Below are positions 26,388 through 34,623 of a DNA stretch of 64,000 nt, piece by piece. The notes under the pieces were generated by a model. That model was not told the DNA's origin. It made no database searches and saw only the letters and a list, made by a program, of their open reading frames with translations. The stretch is from Comamonadaceae bacterium 2PF (GTDB lineage Bacteria > Pseudomonadota > Gammaproteobacteria > Burkholderiales > Burkholderiaceae_C). Position numbers and translations under genes: made by a program. The stretch covers positions 1 through 64,000 of the forward strand of contig SCMV01000020.1 in the NCBI GenBank assembly GCA_005502875.1, written 5' to 3'. The first letter of the stretch is position 1; every line of letters starts with the position of its first letter.

Positions 26388-27188
26388 ATGACACCCTTTT
26401 TCTTTGGTCCCCCGACACGTCGCCTCTACGGTGTCTACCACCCGCCAGCCGGATCGCACAGGGCCGCGCTCCAGGTGCTGCTGTGCCCCCCTTTCGGACA
26501 GGAGGCGGTTCGCACACACCGGCTCATGCGGCTCCTGGCAGAACAGCTCGGCCGCCATGGCATCCCTGCCATGCGATTCGACTACTTCGGCACTGGCGAG
26601 TCCGCCGGGTCAGACGAAGAAGGCTGCCTGACCCTGTGGCGTGACGACATCGCACTGGCCCAACAGGAGCTCGATCGCCGCACTCGCGCTGTTCAGTCCG
26701 TCTGGCTTGGCGTGCGCCTGGGCGCAACGCTGGCACTCATGGCATCTGCGACGACCCCCTCCCCGCCCCAACGCATGGTCCTTTGGGAGCCGATCCTCGA
26801 CGGCCCAGCCTACCTGCGGGAACTCGGGGCCGCTCACGCACAGCAGACCTACGATCCCTTCATACAGCCGACCCGCCCACCCGAAAGCATCAGAGACGAA
26901 GTCATCGGATTCGGGGTGAGCCCCGAATGGATTCGCGAGGTGGCATCGCTCAACATCGAGGCACTGGCCTCGACGCCGGTCGAGGACTGCGTCCACCTGG
27001 CCGGCAACCCATCGGAACGAGCAAACGAATGGATCAAGCTTCAGCAGACCCGTGGGCATGCATGGCGCCAACAGACCATGCCATGTCTGGACATACCTTG
27101 GCACACCGAAGAAGCCGATGGCGCGTCACTGGCACCACCCGAGTTGCTGCGCTTGCTGATCGCCAGCATCAAGGGTGAGGCGACATGA
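26388..27188 (+). CDS. Alpha/beta hydrolase, exosortase A-associated hydrolase 2-like (nucleophile position Arg)
   Basis: A 266-residue alpha/beta-hydrolase-fold protein encoded 38 bases after the synthetase stop. The start region FFFGPPTRRLYGVYHPP, the PPFGQEAVRTHR segment and RFDYFGTGES are the pattern I associate with the exosortase A system-associated hydrolase 2 family. The nucleophile elbow reads GVRLG, with Arg110 where a catalytic serine is expected, so classical serine hydrolysis is unlikely. A GTG just before the ATG at 26388 is an alternative start. The stop overlaps the next gene's ATG (ATGA), so the two hydrolases are probably made together. I infer a role in offloading, proofreading or acting as partner of the next hydrolase. 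Confidence 0.82.
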   Translation: MTPFFFGPPTRRLYGVYHPPAGSHRAALQVLLCPPFGQEAVRTHRLMRLLAEQLGRHGIPAMRFDYFGTGESAGSDEEGCLTLWRDDIALAQQELDRRTRAVQSVWLGVRLGATLALMASATTPSPPQRMVLWEPILDGPAYLRELGAAHAQQTYDPFIQPTRPPESIRDEVIGFGVSPEWIREVASLNIEALASTPVEDCVHLAGNPSERANEWIKLQQTRGHAWRQQTMPCLDIPWHTEEADGASLAPPELLRLLIASIKGEAT

Positions 27189-28024
27189 CGGAAAACATCC
27201 TCACCTTTGGGCCCGAAAGTCACTTGACCGCCACGCTGACGCGCCCGATGGGCCCGTCCAGGGCCACAGCCATCTTGCTTCTCAATGCCGGCGTCATCCA
27301 TCGCATGGGTCCGCACCGCATCAATGTGAAGCTGGCGCGGCACCTGGCTGCCAACGGGCACACGGTCTTGAGACTGGATCTTTCAGGGCAAGGCGACAGC
27401 GCGAACTCGGAAGCTGTCTTGCCTTACGAAGAACAAGCCGTCATCGACATCCGATCGGCGATGGATCACCTCGAGCGCCTGACTTCGATCCGCAGCTTCG
27501 CGCTGGCGGGCATCTGCTCGGCGGCACACCACGGCGTGTCGGTGGCCCTCGCAGACGACCGACTCAAGGCGCTTTGGTTGATGGACACACACGCCTATCC
27601 CAATGCCAAGACAACGCTGATGCGCGCCAGGCGGCAGTTGCAAAGCAACTTGCCGGGCACATTGCTGGACTGGGCTCGCCGGATACCAGGCCTGCTCCTC
27701 AAGCGTGTCGCACCACAGGCCCTTTCCTCGCCCCCCGAGACGCAAGTCCTGAACAATCCATACCCATCGCCGTCTCTCGACGAGTTCGCAACACGCATGC
27801 AGGCCATCGTCGACAAGCGGGTGCAAGTGCAGCTGGTTTACTCGGGCAGCTTCCTGTGGCAGTTCAGCTACCCAGGCCAGTGGCGAGACACGTTTCGGGA
27901 TCGTCCAGCGGTTGCCGCATTGCCTTGCGAACTGATGTCTGACGTGGACCACACTGCCGCGACACTGCACGCTCAAAAGCGATTGATCGGATCCGTGTCG
28001 CATTTCGCCGCCCAAATGAGCTGA
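27185..28024 (+). CDS. Alpha/beta hydrolase, exosortase A-associated hydrolase 1-like (Cys nucleophile)
   Basis: A 279-residue alpha/beta hydrolase, translationally coupled to the previous gene by an ATGA overlap. Motifs: LLLNAGVIHRMGPHR (oxyanion side), LRLDLSGQGDS, and the elbow GICSA with Cys111 as the likely nucleophile. SDVDHT near residue 252 has His256, a good candidate for the catalytic histidine. This resembles the exosortase A system-associated hydrolase 1 family, which also uses a Cys elbow. Because the synthetase has no thioesterase, this is the best candidate in the cluster for releasing or editing the PCP-bound product. That role is inference. Confidence 0.82.
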   Translation: MTENILTFGPESHLTATLTRPMGPSRATAILLLNAGVIHRMGPHRINVKLARHLAANGHTVLRLDLSGQGDSANSEAVLPYEEQAVIDIRSAMDHLERLTSIRSFALAGICSAAHHGVSVALADDRLKALWLMDTHAYPNAKTTLMRARRQLQSNLPGTLLDWARRIPGLLLKRVAPQALSSPPETQVLNNPYPSPSLDEFATRMQAIVDKRVQVQLVYSGSFLWQFSYPGQWRDTFRDRPAVAALPCELMSDVDHTAATLHAQKRLIGSVSHFAAQMS

Positions 28025-28040
28025 ACAACCGCCAAGCAAC

Positions 28041-28910
28041 ATGACGCCGAACTTTGCCGAAGACATCAAGAGCGAACTGCTGGACCGACAGCCGTTCAAG
28101 TTCCACCACAACCTGCTCGGTCATCCGGCGCTGTCCCTGGAGAACCTCTCCAGGGTCTTGCCCACCTTGCCCAAACCTCAGGTGATGTACTCCAAGGGGC
28201 TGCTGGACGTCGATGCCGATTTCGAATCCACCTTCCGCAAGCGCCCCAAAGAGCGCTCTCTCGAAGAGACCATCGAATCGATCCGGACCACGGACTCCTA
28301 CATCATGGTCCGATCTCCCGAAGTTGACCCGTCCTTTGCCGACCTGTACAAGGCCTTGTGCAGCGAGGTCTCGGCATTGATGATGGCAAGGGGCGTGGGC
28401 AAAGCCCCCATCGATTCGCAGCTCTATCTCTTCATTGCCTCACCCAACAGCGTCACGCCATTTCACATCGACCGCTATTCGACCTTCCTGATGCAATTTC
28501 GCGGCAGCAAGACCGTGACCGTGGGCATGCCCTGGGATGACCGGCTGGTTTCCCGACCGAACCGGGAAGCCTATGTCGTGCGCCAGAACACCAAACTGCC
28601 CTGGTCGGTCGAGCGCGACGCTTTTGCCACCGCTTTCGAATTCTCTCCCGGCGAAGCGCTGCACATCCCGTTCATCGCCGGGCACCACGTCCGCAACGGC
28701 GCAGACGACGTGTCGATTTCCATGTCGATCATCTTCAACACCGCAGAGAGCATGCGCTGGAAAGACGCCCTGTCCTTCAACCACGTGCTGCGCAAGCAAC
28801 TCGCCCGCTTCGGCATGAGCCCGACGGGCGTGGGTCACTCAGCGATCAGGGACGCCATCAAATCAAGCATGTGGCACCGCTACCTGAAACTCAAGGGTTA
28901 CCAGGGCTGA
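28041..28910 (+). CDS. Cupin/JmjC-like Fe(II)/2-oxoglutarate-type oxygenase
   Basis: A 289-residue protein resembling cupin-like (JmjC) dioxygenases. A plausible iron site is visible: FHIDRYSTF gives His142 and Asp144, and IAGHHVRNG gives His215. The core between them (FLMQFRGSKTVTVG) fits the double-stranded beta-helix. It lies 16 bases after the second hydrolase on the same strand and is probably the last gene of that operon. A hydroxylation of the proline-derived unit or of a PCP-bound intermediate is the natural guess, but neither substrate nor 2-oxoglutarate dependence is shown by sequence. Confidence 0.8.
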   Translation: MTPNFAEDIKSELLDRQPFKFHHNLLGHPALSLENLSRVLPTLPKPQVMYSKGLLDVDADFESTFRKRPKERSLEETIESIRTTDSYIMVRSPEVDPSFADLYKALCSEVSALMMARGVGKAPIDSQLYLFIASPNSVTPFHIDRYSTFLMQFRGSKTVTVGMPWDDRLVSRPNREAYVVRQNTKLPWSVERDAFATAFEFSPGEALHIPFIAGHHVRNGADDVSISMSIIFNTAESMRWKDALSFNHVLRKQLARFGMSPTGVGHSAIRDAIKSSMWHRYLKLKGYQG

Positions 28911-28926
28911 GCCTGCCGCCCATGCC

Positions 28927-30027
28927 TCAGCGCATGCCGAATCGACCGTCGGGATCGACAAAATCGACCAACTCACGGGTCGACAAGGGCTGCACCTGCA
29001 CCCCGAAGCTGTCACGCATCAGTTCAAGCAGTGCCTGCGCCCACAAGGCATTCCAGACCGTTCCCGCATGGCCGTCAGCCAGCGTGGCATGGTTGGGTGC
29101 ATCGCCACCGGTGTTGCTGACTTCAAAGCGATCGCCGAATCGAACTGATCGGTACACCGGCTCTCCGCTGTGCCGACGAGACCCCCAAAGCCTGGCAAAC
29201 CAGGCCTGATCGTCGAACATGGCCAGATGTTGCGGGCTGGCGCTGGCCAGCGATCGCAAGGCCTCATCAAACCTCGACAGGCCCTGCCCGATGTTGGCCT
29301 GGGCCTGGGGCGAGCGCCAGAGGTGGTGGAATTTCTCCCACTCTGCGTTGTTGAAGATGCCCACGAGCACGATCCGCAGCCCAGGGTAGGTCCCGCGCAA
29401 GCGCTTGACTGCCAAGGTGATCTGTCCCACGCAAGCATCGATCAGGCCTTGCGCCGAAGGTGCGCGCGGATCACGCGACAGCGCATCCAGGCTCTCCATG
29501 CGACCAAAATCGTTGGTGCCGATTCGGATCACCACCACGCCGCGTTGCCAACGCTCCGACTCGTCAGACATGGTCGCCAGCAAGTGCCCGACCTGGTCCT
29601 GCGGTGCCTCATTGAGGTGGGCACACACCGCACCAGAGCGCGCCAGGTTGTAGAGGAAGTCCTGCTTGCGCGGAAAGCGCCCATCCAGGCCCAGGCCCGA
29701 GCGCAAAAGAGACAAGCGTCGGTACGGTGTCCCCCATTTGCCCCAGGGACCAGGGTCGAGCTGCCCAGCCCGCAAGTGCCCCAGCACTTCCGTCCACTGC
29801 CAGGTGCGATCACGCAAGTCCCCTCCACGGGCCGCGGGCAGGCTGCCGAATGCGATCTCGTCATGGTAGGCATGGCTGTCCGAGTCTCCCAGGACACCAA
29901 ACGGCGTGGCAGCGGGGTTGGCCGGAGTGCGCCAAGCCTTTTGAAGGGCCCCCTCCACGATCAGTAGAATGACCAAGACCATGGCCAGCCCCAGGAGGGC
30001 TGTCATGGTCCATCGAACCCGTCTCAT
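28927..30027 (-). CDS. Membrane-anchored SGNH/GDSL-like hydrolase
   Basis: A 366-residue protein with one N-terminal membrane segment (about residues 7-26) and a large, probably periplasmic domain. SGNH blocks are visible: GDSDS with Ser49 as the likely nucleophile, RIGTNDFG (block III), and ADGHAG near the C-terminus. In the last block the spacing is Asp-X-His, not the usual Asp-X-X-His. SGNH enzymes hydrolyse or transfer acyl groups. The start at 30027 is chosen because the membrane segment follows at once; an ATG at 30066 would add 13 residues without a visible ribosome site. It is convergent with the oxygenase gene (16 bases apart) and divergent from the methyltransferase gene. Link to the pathway uncertain. 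Confidence 0.72.
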   Translation of the reverse strand: MRRVRWTMTALLGLAMVLVILLIVEGALQKAWRTPANPAATPFGVLGDSDSHAYHDEIAFGSLPAARGGDLRDRTWQWTEVLGHLRAGQLDPGPWGKWGTPYRRLSLLRSGLGLDGRFPRKQDFLYNLARSGAVCAHLNEAPQDQVGHLLATMSDESERWQRGVVVIRIGTNDFGRMESLDALSRDPRAPSAQGLIDACVGQITLAVKRLRGTYPGLRIVLVGIFNNAEWEKFHHLWRSPQAQANIGQGLSRFDEALRSLASASPQHLAMFDDQAWFARLWGSRRHSGEPVYRSVRFGDRFEVSNTGGDAPNHATLADGHAGTVWNALWAQALLELMRDSFGVQVQPLSTRELVDFVDPDGRFGMR

Positions 30028-30124
30028 GATGTTGTCGCTCAGCTCTGCATGCACACACCACCGCACAACTGCATGCGGACCGACGCCATCTTAATTCTGC
30101 CAATCCGCTCTTGCGACTTGCCGC
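30028..30124. promoter_or_regulatory. Divergent promoter region with paired CTGCATGC repeats
   Basis: About 100 bases between the SGNH gene and the methyltransferase gene. The octamer CTGCATGC occurs at 30045-30052 and again at 30069-30076, 24 bases apart (a little over two helical turns), and contains the palindrome GCATGC. This could be an operator for both divergent genes. No clear -10/-35 pair was identified. Confidence 0.35.
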
Positions 30125-30931
30125 GTGACCACCATGCAACTGGCTCAAATCAAACGATTGCCCCTGATTCGGACCTTGTTGCGCGCCCGCGCGATCCGCA
30201 AGTTCCTCGGTCCGCGCGGGCGGGGCTATCACTGCGGCCACTTCGACACCTTTGCACAAGCTCGCGCATGGTTGCCCGACTCGCCCGAGTTCAGCCATGA
30301 CCAGTTCACGCAGGAATACATTGACGAGCGATCCAAGCACATTGGCTCATTCGACTACCCGGTGATCTTCTGGCTGCGTGAGGCATTCGCTGCAGGTGCA
30401 ACTTCGGTGCTCGACATTGGCGGCTCGATTGGCAACCAGTTCTACGCCTACCAGCGCTACCTGACATTTCCTGAAGGCATTGAGTGGCGCGTGCACGAGC
30501 TGCCGGCGTTCGTTCCCCAGGGAAAAGAGCTTGCCGAACAACGAGGCGCCAAGGCCCTGTCCTTTTCGGACGATTGGCCACAAGGCTGGCTCGAAAGCGA
30601 CATCTGGATTGCAGCGGGCGTGCTTGAGTTCGTCGAGGCGTTCGATTTGCCCACGCTGTTGTCACGCGCGCAGCAAAAGCCAACGCACCTGTTCATCAAC
30701 AAGCTGCCCCTGACCGATGCGCCCGCCTTCGTGTCAACCCAGAACATTGGCTTCGGATCGTTCGTTCCTCATCGGGTCTACAACAAGACGGCCTTCACAC
30801 AGGCCATCGCGGGCGCTGGGTACGAACTGATCGACTCCTGGGACGTCCCGGACCGCAAGTTCACCTCACTGGGCTTTGATGACGACAGCTTTGACGCTTA
30901 CAGCGGTTTGTACTTCCGCCGCAAGCCGTGA
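30125..30931 (+). CDS. SAM-dependent methyltransferase-like protein (TIGR04325-type)
   Basis: A protein of 268 residues with a GTG start at 30125, or 265 from the ATG at 30134; neither has a convincing ribosome site. The central motif VLDIGGSIGNQFYAY is a glycine-rich SAM-binding loop. The N-terminal RGYHCGHFDTFAQA pattern is what I associate with the TIGR04325 putative methyltransferase group, often found in polysaccharide and natural-product clusters. Its stop overlaps the start of the phosphopantetheinyl transferase gene (GTGA), tying it to the biosynthetic pathway. The methyl acceptor is unknown. Confidence 0.75.
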   Translation: MTTMQLAQIKRLPLIRTLLRARAIRKFLGPRGRGYHCGHFDTFAQARAWLPDSPEFSHDQFTQEYIDERSKHIGSFDYPVIFWLREAFAAGATSVLDIGGSIGNQFYAYQRYLTFPEGIEWRVHELPAFVPQGKELAEQRGAKALSFSDDWPQGWLESDIWIAAGVLEFVEAFDLPTLLSRAQQKPTHLFINKLPLTDAPAFVSTQNIGFGSFVPHRVYNKTAFTQAIAGAGYELIDSWDVPDRKFTSLGFDDDSFDAYSGLYFRRKP

Positions 30932-31635
30932 GCTGGGACATTGACGTTGCCGCGAAGCAAGCCCCTTGGCAAGGTCCCGGTGGCGTCGGTCAGCTTCTGG
31001 TGGTCAGGCTGCCACATGAAGATGCCAGCCTCAGCGCCAACACCATGGCCTGCCTGAACGCCCAGGATCTTCAACGCGCGAGCAAATTCGCCCGCAGCAA
31101 AGACGCCATTCGCTACATGGCATCACGCGCCGCACTGCGCAGCGCCTTGGCCGGCACATGCAACTGCGCCCCCCACGACGTGCCGTTGACGACCCAGGAG
31201 CACGGCAAACCGATCCTGAAGGCGGCAACCGGTGCCATGCATTTCAATGTGACGCACAGTGACGCCTGGGCACTGATCGTGCTTCACCCGGATCAGGCCA
31301 TGGGCATTGACCTGGAAGTGCACCGGCCCATCGATGGACTGGACGAGCTGGCACTGAGTGTGTGCAGCGCCAGAGAACGGGTCGACTGGATGGCCACTGC
31401 GCCCGCAGATCGTCTGACAGCCCTCTACCGCACCTGGGCACGCAAAGAAGCGTGTCTGAAGGCCATCGGCACCGGACTGCTCACCCCTGCGCAGCAGGTT
31501 GACATGGGCCTGTCTCCCTCGCCTTCACACGGGTCATGGCGCAGCGAGGACGGCCGAAACGTCTGGTGGACAGACCTCGGTGGGCTGCCCATCACGGACG
31601 AACACTCGGCGTGCGTGGCCTGGTGCACGCCCTGA
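30928..31635 (+). CDS. Sfp-type 4'-phosphopantetheinyl transferase
   Basis: A 235-residue PPTase that would load the phosphopantetheine arm of CoA onto the four carrier domains of the synthetase. Characteristic motifs are FNVTHSD, GIDLEVHR (magnesium-binding acidic residues) and WARKEACLKAIGTGL. The GTG start overlaps the methyltransferase stop (GTGA). The presence of its own PPTase marks the right end of the biosynthetic cluster and supports the cluster being functional. Confidence 0.93.
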   Translation: MSWDIDVAAKQAPWQGPGGVGQLLVVRLPHEDASLSANTMACLNAQDLQRASKFARSKDAIRYMASRAALRSALAGTCNCAPHDVPLTTQEHGKPILKAATGAMHFNVTHSDAWALIVLHPDQAMGIDLEVHRPIDGLDELALSVCSARERVDWMATAPADRLTALYRTWARKEACLKAIGTGLLTPAQQVDMGLSPSPSHGSWRSEDGRNVWWTDLGGLPITDEHSACVAWCTP

Positions 31636-31644
31636 CCCGATCCA

Positions 31645-32760
31645 TCACAGGTCACGCAAGGGGTGCGCGTGCATGGGCCAGACAGGCTCAAAGAATGCTT
31701 CGACCTGCGCAGCATCGAGCTCGGCCACCGTGGACGGTCGCCACTTCGGCGCGTGGTCCTTGTCAACGACCAGGGCACGCACGCCCTCGACGGTCTCGCT
31801 GTCAGCGCCCTTGCGCAACTGGAAGCAGTGCCGCACCAGGTTGCGCTCCATGCGGAACACGTCAGCGAGCGGCATGCTGCGCCCACGCCGGACCTGCTCG
31901 AGCGTGACGGCCATCATCAGCGGCGAATGCCCGGCCATCTGCTTGAGCGTGGCCTGCGCCCATTCGCTGCCATCGCCCTCCAGCGAGGCCACGATGTCCT
32001 GCAGGGTCGGCAGGCTGAAATGGCGCTGGATGGCGTCGAAATGCACCGTCACGGTGGCCTCGGGCAGCTTGTCCAGCGCGTGCAGATCCAGGTGAGCGCG
32101 CAGGCGGGCCACGATGGCTTCGCCCGTGTCTTCAGGCGAGCTTCGCAAACCATCGAGGAAGGCGGGCAGGCAGTCACCCGAAGCGGCCACATCGGCCAGG
32201 CCCAGGGTGAGCGCATCGGTCACGTGCAGGTGTGGCCCGACCACGCCCAGGTACTCGCCGATGGCGCCCGCGCAACGCGGCAGGAAGTAACCACCGCCCA
32301 CGTCGGGGAACAGGCCGATGCGCGTTTCGGGCATGGCCATGCGCAGCGTCTCGGTGGCCACGCGCAGCTTGCAGCCCTGTGCCAGGCCCATGCCACCACC
32401 CATGGTCACGCCTTGCAGCCAGGCGATGGTGGGCTTGGGGAACACGTGGATGAGGTGATCGAGCGCGTACTCCTCGGTGAAGAAGTCCTCCACCGCGGGG
32501 TCGCCCGCCAGGGCCGCGTCGTGCATGAAGCGGATGTCGCCGCCAGCGCAGAAGTGCGTCACCGGCTGCTTGCCGTCGCTGGCCTCGCGGGTGGCGCCGC
32601 GCAGCAGCACGGCGAGCACGGCCGGGTCACTCGACCAGCCGCGCAAGACGGTGGTGAGTTCACGCACCATCTCGAGGTTGAGCGCATTGAGGGCGCGGGG
32701 GCGGTTCAGGGTGATGACACCCAGGCCGCCGACGACTTCGGTGAGGACAGGAGCAGACAT
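31645..32760 (-). CDS. Enoyl-CoA hydratase/isomerase family protein, 3-hydroxyisobutyryl-CoA hydrolase-like
   Basis: A 371-residue crotonase-fold enzyme. The oxyanion-hole segment HFCAGGDIRFM and the catalytic-region motifs MGGGMGLAQGCKLRVATE and MPETRIGLFPDVGGGYFLPR are those of 3-hydroxyisobutyryl-CoA hydrolases, which act in valine breakdown. The length (about 370, against about 260 for simple enoyl-CoA hydratases) supports this. It is convergent with the PPTase gene, nine bases apart, and I see no link to the biosynthetic cluster. Confidence 0.88.
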   Translation of the reverse strand: MSAPVLTEVVGGLGVITLNRPRALNALNLEMVRELTTVLRGWSSDPAVLAVLLRGATREASDGKQPVTHFCAGGDIRFMHDAALAGDPAVEDFFTEEYALDHLIHVFPKPTIAWLQGVTMGGGMGLAQGCKLRVATETLRMAMPETRIGLFPDVGGGYFLPRCAGAIGEYLGVVGPHLHVTDALTLGLADVAASGDCLPAFLDGLRSSPEDTGEAIVARLRAHLDLHALDKLPEATVTVHFDAIQRHFSLPTLQDIVASLEGDGSEWAQATLKQMAGHSPLMMAVTLEQVRRGRSMPLADVFRMERNLVRHCFQLRKGADSETVEGVRALVVDKDHAPKWRPSTVAELDAAQVEAFFEPVWPMHAHPLRDL

Positions 32761-32810
32761 GGGGACACTGTATTACAGCGCCCCATGCTTCTCAGTGCCT
32801 CAAGTCATCT

Positions 32811-34472
32811 TCAAACCATCTGGGCGATGATCCGCTCGATGTTGCGCTCGGCGAACGCCGTCACCGACAGCGCCGGGTTGGCCACCAGCGAGTCCGGGAA
32901 CAGCGCCGCGTCCATCACATACAGGCCCGGGTAGCCCTTGACCTCGCCCACGTCGTTCGTGGCCAGGCCGATCGGGCAGCCGCCCAGCGGGTGGTAGGTG
33001 GCGTTGTCGCCCACCGTCTTGCCGCCGAACCAGCTCTTGTTGTAGGTCGCACCGTTGGCCTTGTTGATCTTGTCGTACACGGCCTTGGCGCTGGTCACCG
33101 GCTCGTTCTTGGCCGTGGCCGACCAGTTCAGAACCGACTGCTGCTTGCTCGCGTCGTAGCTGAACTTGCCCAGCTCCGGCGTCTGCGTCATGGTGATGTG
33201 CGCGGTGCTGAAGGTGTCGATGCCCAGCGGCATGGCGATGTTCATCGAGTACACCTGCTGACCCTTGTGGTCGTGGGCGTCGATGCCCGTGGCCGGCAGC
33301 ACCGAGGTCTTGGCGCCCGTGGGCGTGTAGACGTTGCGAACCATGAAGATCTCGCCGTTGGAGCTCCAGCGCGTGCCGATGTGTTCGTTCAGGTTGGACA
33401 GCGTGCCGGTGGCGCGTGCCTTGACCAGCAGGTTGGTGGTGCCCATGGAGCCACCGCCCAGGAACAGCCGATCGCAGCTGATGGTGCGCGTGGCCAGCAC
33501 CGTGCCCTTGACGTCGATCTGCTTGGTGGCGACCACGTAGCGGCCGTCGGCAGCGCGGCCGATCGAGGTCACCTCGGTCAAGGGCTGGATGCGCACCAGA
33601 CCCGTGCCCAGCGCTTCGGCAATGTAGGTCTTGTCCAGGCTCTTCTTGCCGTGGTTGTTGCCGAATCCACCTTCGGCACCCAGCGCCGACTTCGGTACCG
33701 TGCCCGCTTCTTCCTGCTCCATGTAGGCCATGTCGTAGCCCGAGTCGAGCGTGCGCCACTGGAAGCCCGCCTTGGCCGCCTGCGCACAAGCCACACGCGC
33801 ATAGCGGTGGTAGGCGCTGGCCTGGTAGTAGGCCGGGCGGATCTTGTTGCCCTTGAGTCCCGCCAGCGCGCGCGGGTAGTAGACGTTGTAGAGCTCGTTG
33901 ATGTCGATGCCCGAAGGCAGGATGCGCTGCAACGTCTCGCGGTAAGGCGTGATCAGCATGGCCAGGTTGACCAGAGAGCCGCCACCCACGCCACGGCCCA
34001 GGTAGACGTCCATGTTGGGTGAGGACACCACGTCGAGGATGCCCGCGGCCACTGGCACCTTCAGCAGGCTGTTCAACGGGATGACACCGCCAATGGTCGA
34101 GAACACCGCCGTGATGCGGTCCTTGAACCACATGGCGCGCTCGTCAGGCGAGAAAGGCTTGCAGAAAATCTTGCCGTCGGAGCCTGGCGTGTTCCACAGC
34201 CTGCCCATTTCAAGCATCGTCACGCGCTGGCCTGTTTGCGCCAGACGCAGCGCCGTCACGGCACCACCGTAGCCCGTCCCCACCACGAGGTTGGGCACGT
34301 GTTCCTCTGCCTGTGCGGCATATGCCTCTTCGGTCATCAGCCCCGCGAGGGCCGCAGCCGAGGTGATGCCCCCCGTGACCGCACGCATGGGCAGGCCCAC
34401 GCTGCCCAACCCCAACTGGGCCCCAACGGCCAGAACGCTTTGCCCCCACTGGCGACGATTGAACTTGTTCAT
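32811..34472 (-). CDS. GMC oxidoreductase, class I cholesterol oxidase-like
   Basis: A 553-residue flavoprotein with an N-terminal twin-arginine-like signal (NRRQWGQ followed by a hydrophobic stretch), so probably exported. The FAD motif GTGYGGAVTALRL and the GRGVGGGSLVN segment closely resemble Streptomyces class I cholesterol oxidase from end to end. Counterparts of the active-site His and Asn are present (His494 in YHPLGG, Asn532 in VANPAL). The position equivalent to catalytic Glu361 is Met410. It could oxidise a sterol or another secondary alcohol but probably would not isomerise the double bond. An ATG at 34481 is an alternative start; GGAG lies just upstream of both. Confidence 0.87.
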   Translation of the reverse strand: MNKFNRRQWGQSVLAVGAQLGLGSVGLPMRAVTGGITSAAALAGLMTEEAYAAQAEEHVPNLVVGTGYGGAVTALRLAQTGQRVTMLEMGRLWNTPGSDGKIFCKPFSPDERAMWFKDRITAVFSTIGGVIPLNSLLKVPVAAGILDVVSSPNMDVYLGRGVGGGSLVNLAMLITPYRETLQRILPSGIDINELYNVYYPRALAGLKGNKIRPAYYQASAYHRYARVACAQAAKAGFQWRTLDSGYDMAYMEQEEAGTVPKSALGAEGGFGNNHGKKSLDKTYIAEALGTGLVRIQPLTEVTSIGRAADGRYVVATKQIDVKGTVLATRTISCDRLFLGGGSMGTTNLLVKARATGTLSNLNEHIGTRWSSNGEIFMVRNVYTPTGAKTSVLPATGIDAHDHKGQQVYSMNIAMPLGIDTFSTAHITMTQTPELGKFSYDASKQQSVLNWSATAKNEPVTSAKAVYDKINKANGATYNKSWFGGKTVGDNATYHPLGGCPIGLATNDVGEVKGYPGLYVMDAALFPDSLVANPALSVTAFAERNIERIIAQMV

Positions 34473-34581
34473 GATGTGCATGTGCTCCGTGTTTTGGAAG
34501 TACAGCCATCGTAGGAACCGGGGCACCGCGCCGCATTCACCGATGCGGCCAGTGATATCCACCTGCCGGCCAGATGTGGGA

Positions 34582-34619
34582 AAGCCCTGATGCCGCCTTG
34601 CATGGCGGGATCAGGGCTT
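34582..34619 (-). terminator. Stem-loop between typA and the GMC oxidoreductase gene
   Basis: Long inverted repeat: nine perfect pairs (AAGCCCTGA / TCAGGGCTT), one T-A pair, one mismatch and five more pairs (CCGCC / GGCGG) around a six-base loop. It lies downstream of typA on the minus strand. No T-run follows on either strand, so function as an intrinsic terminator is uncertain. Confidence 0.45.
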
Positions 34620-34623
34620 CCAT

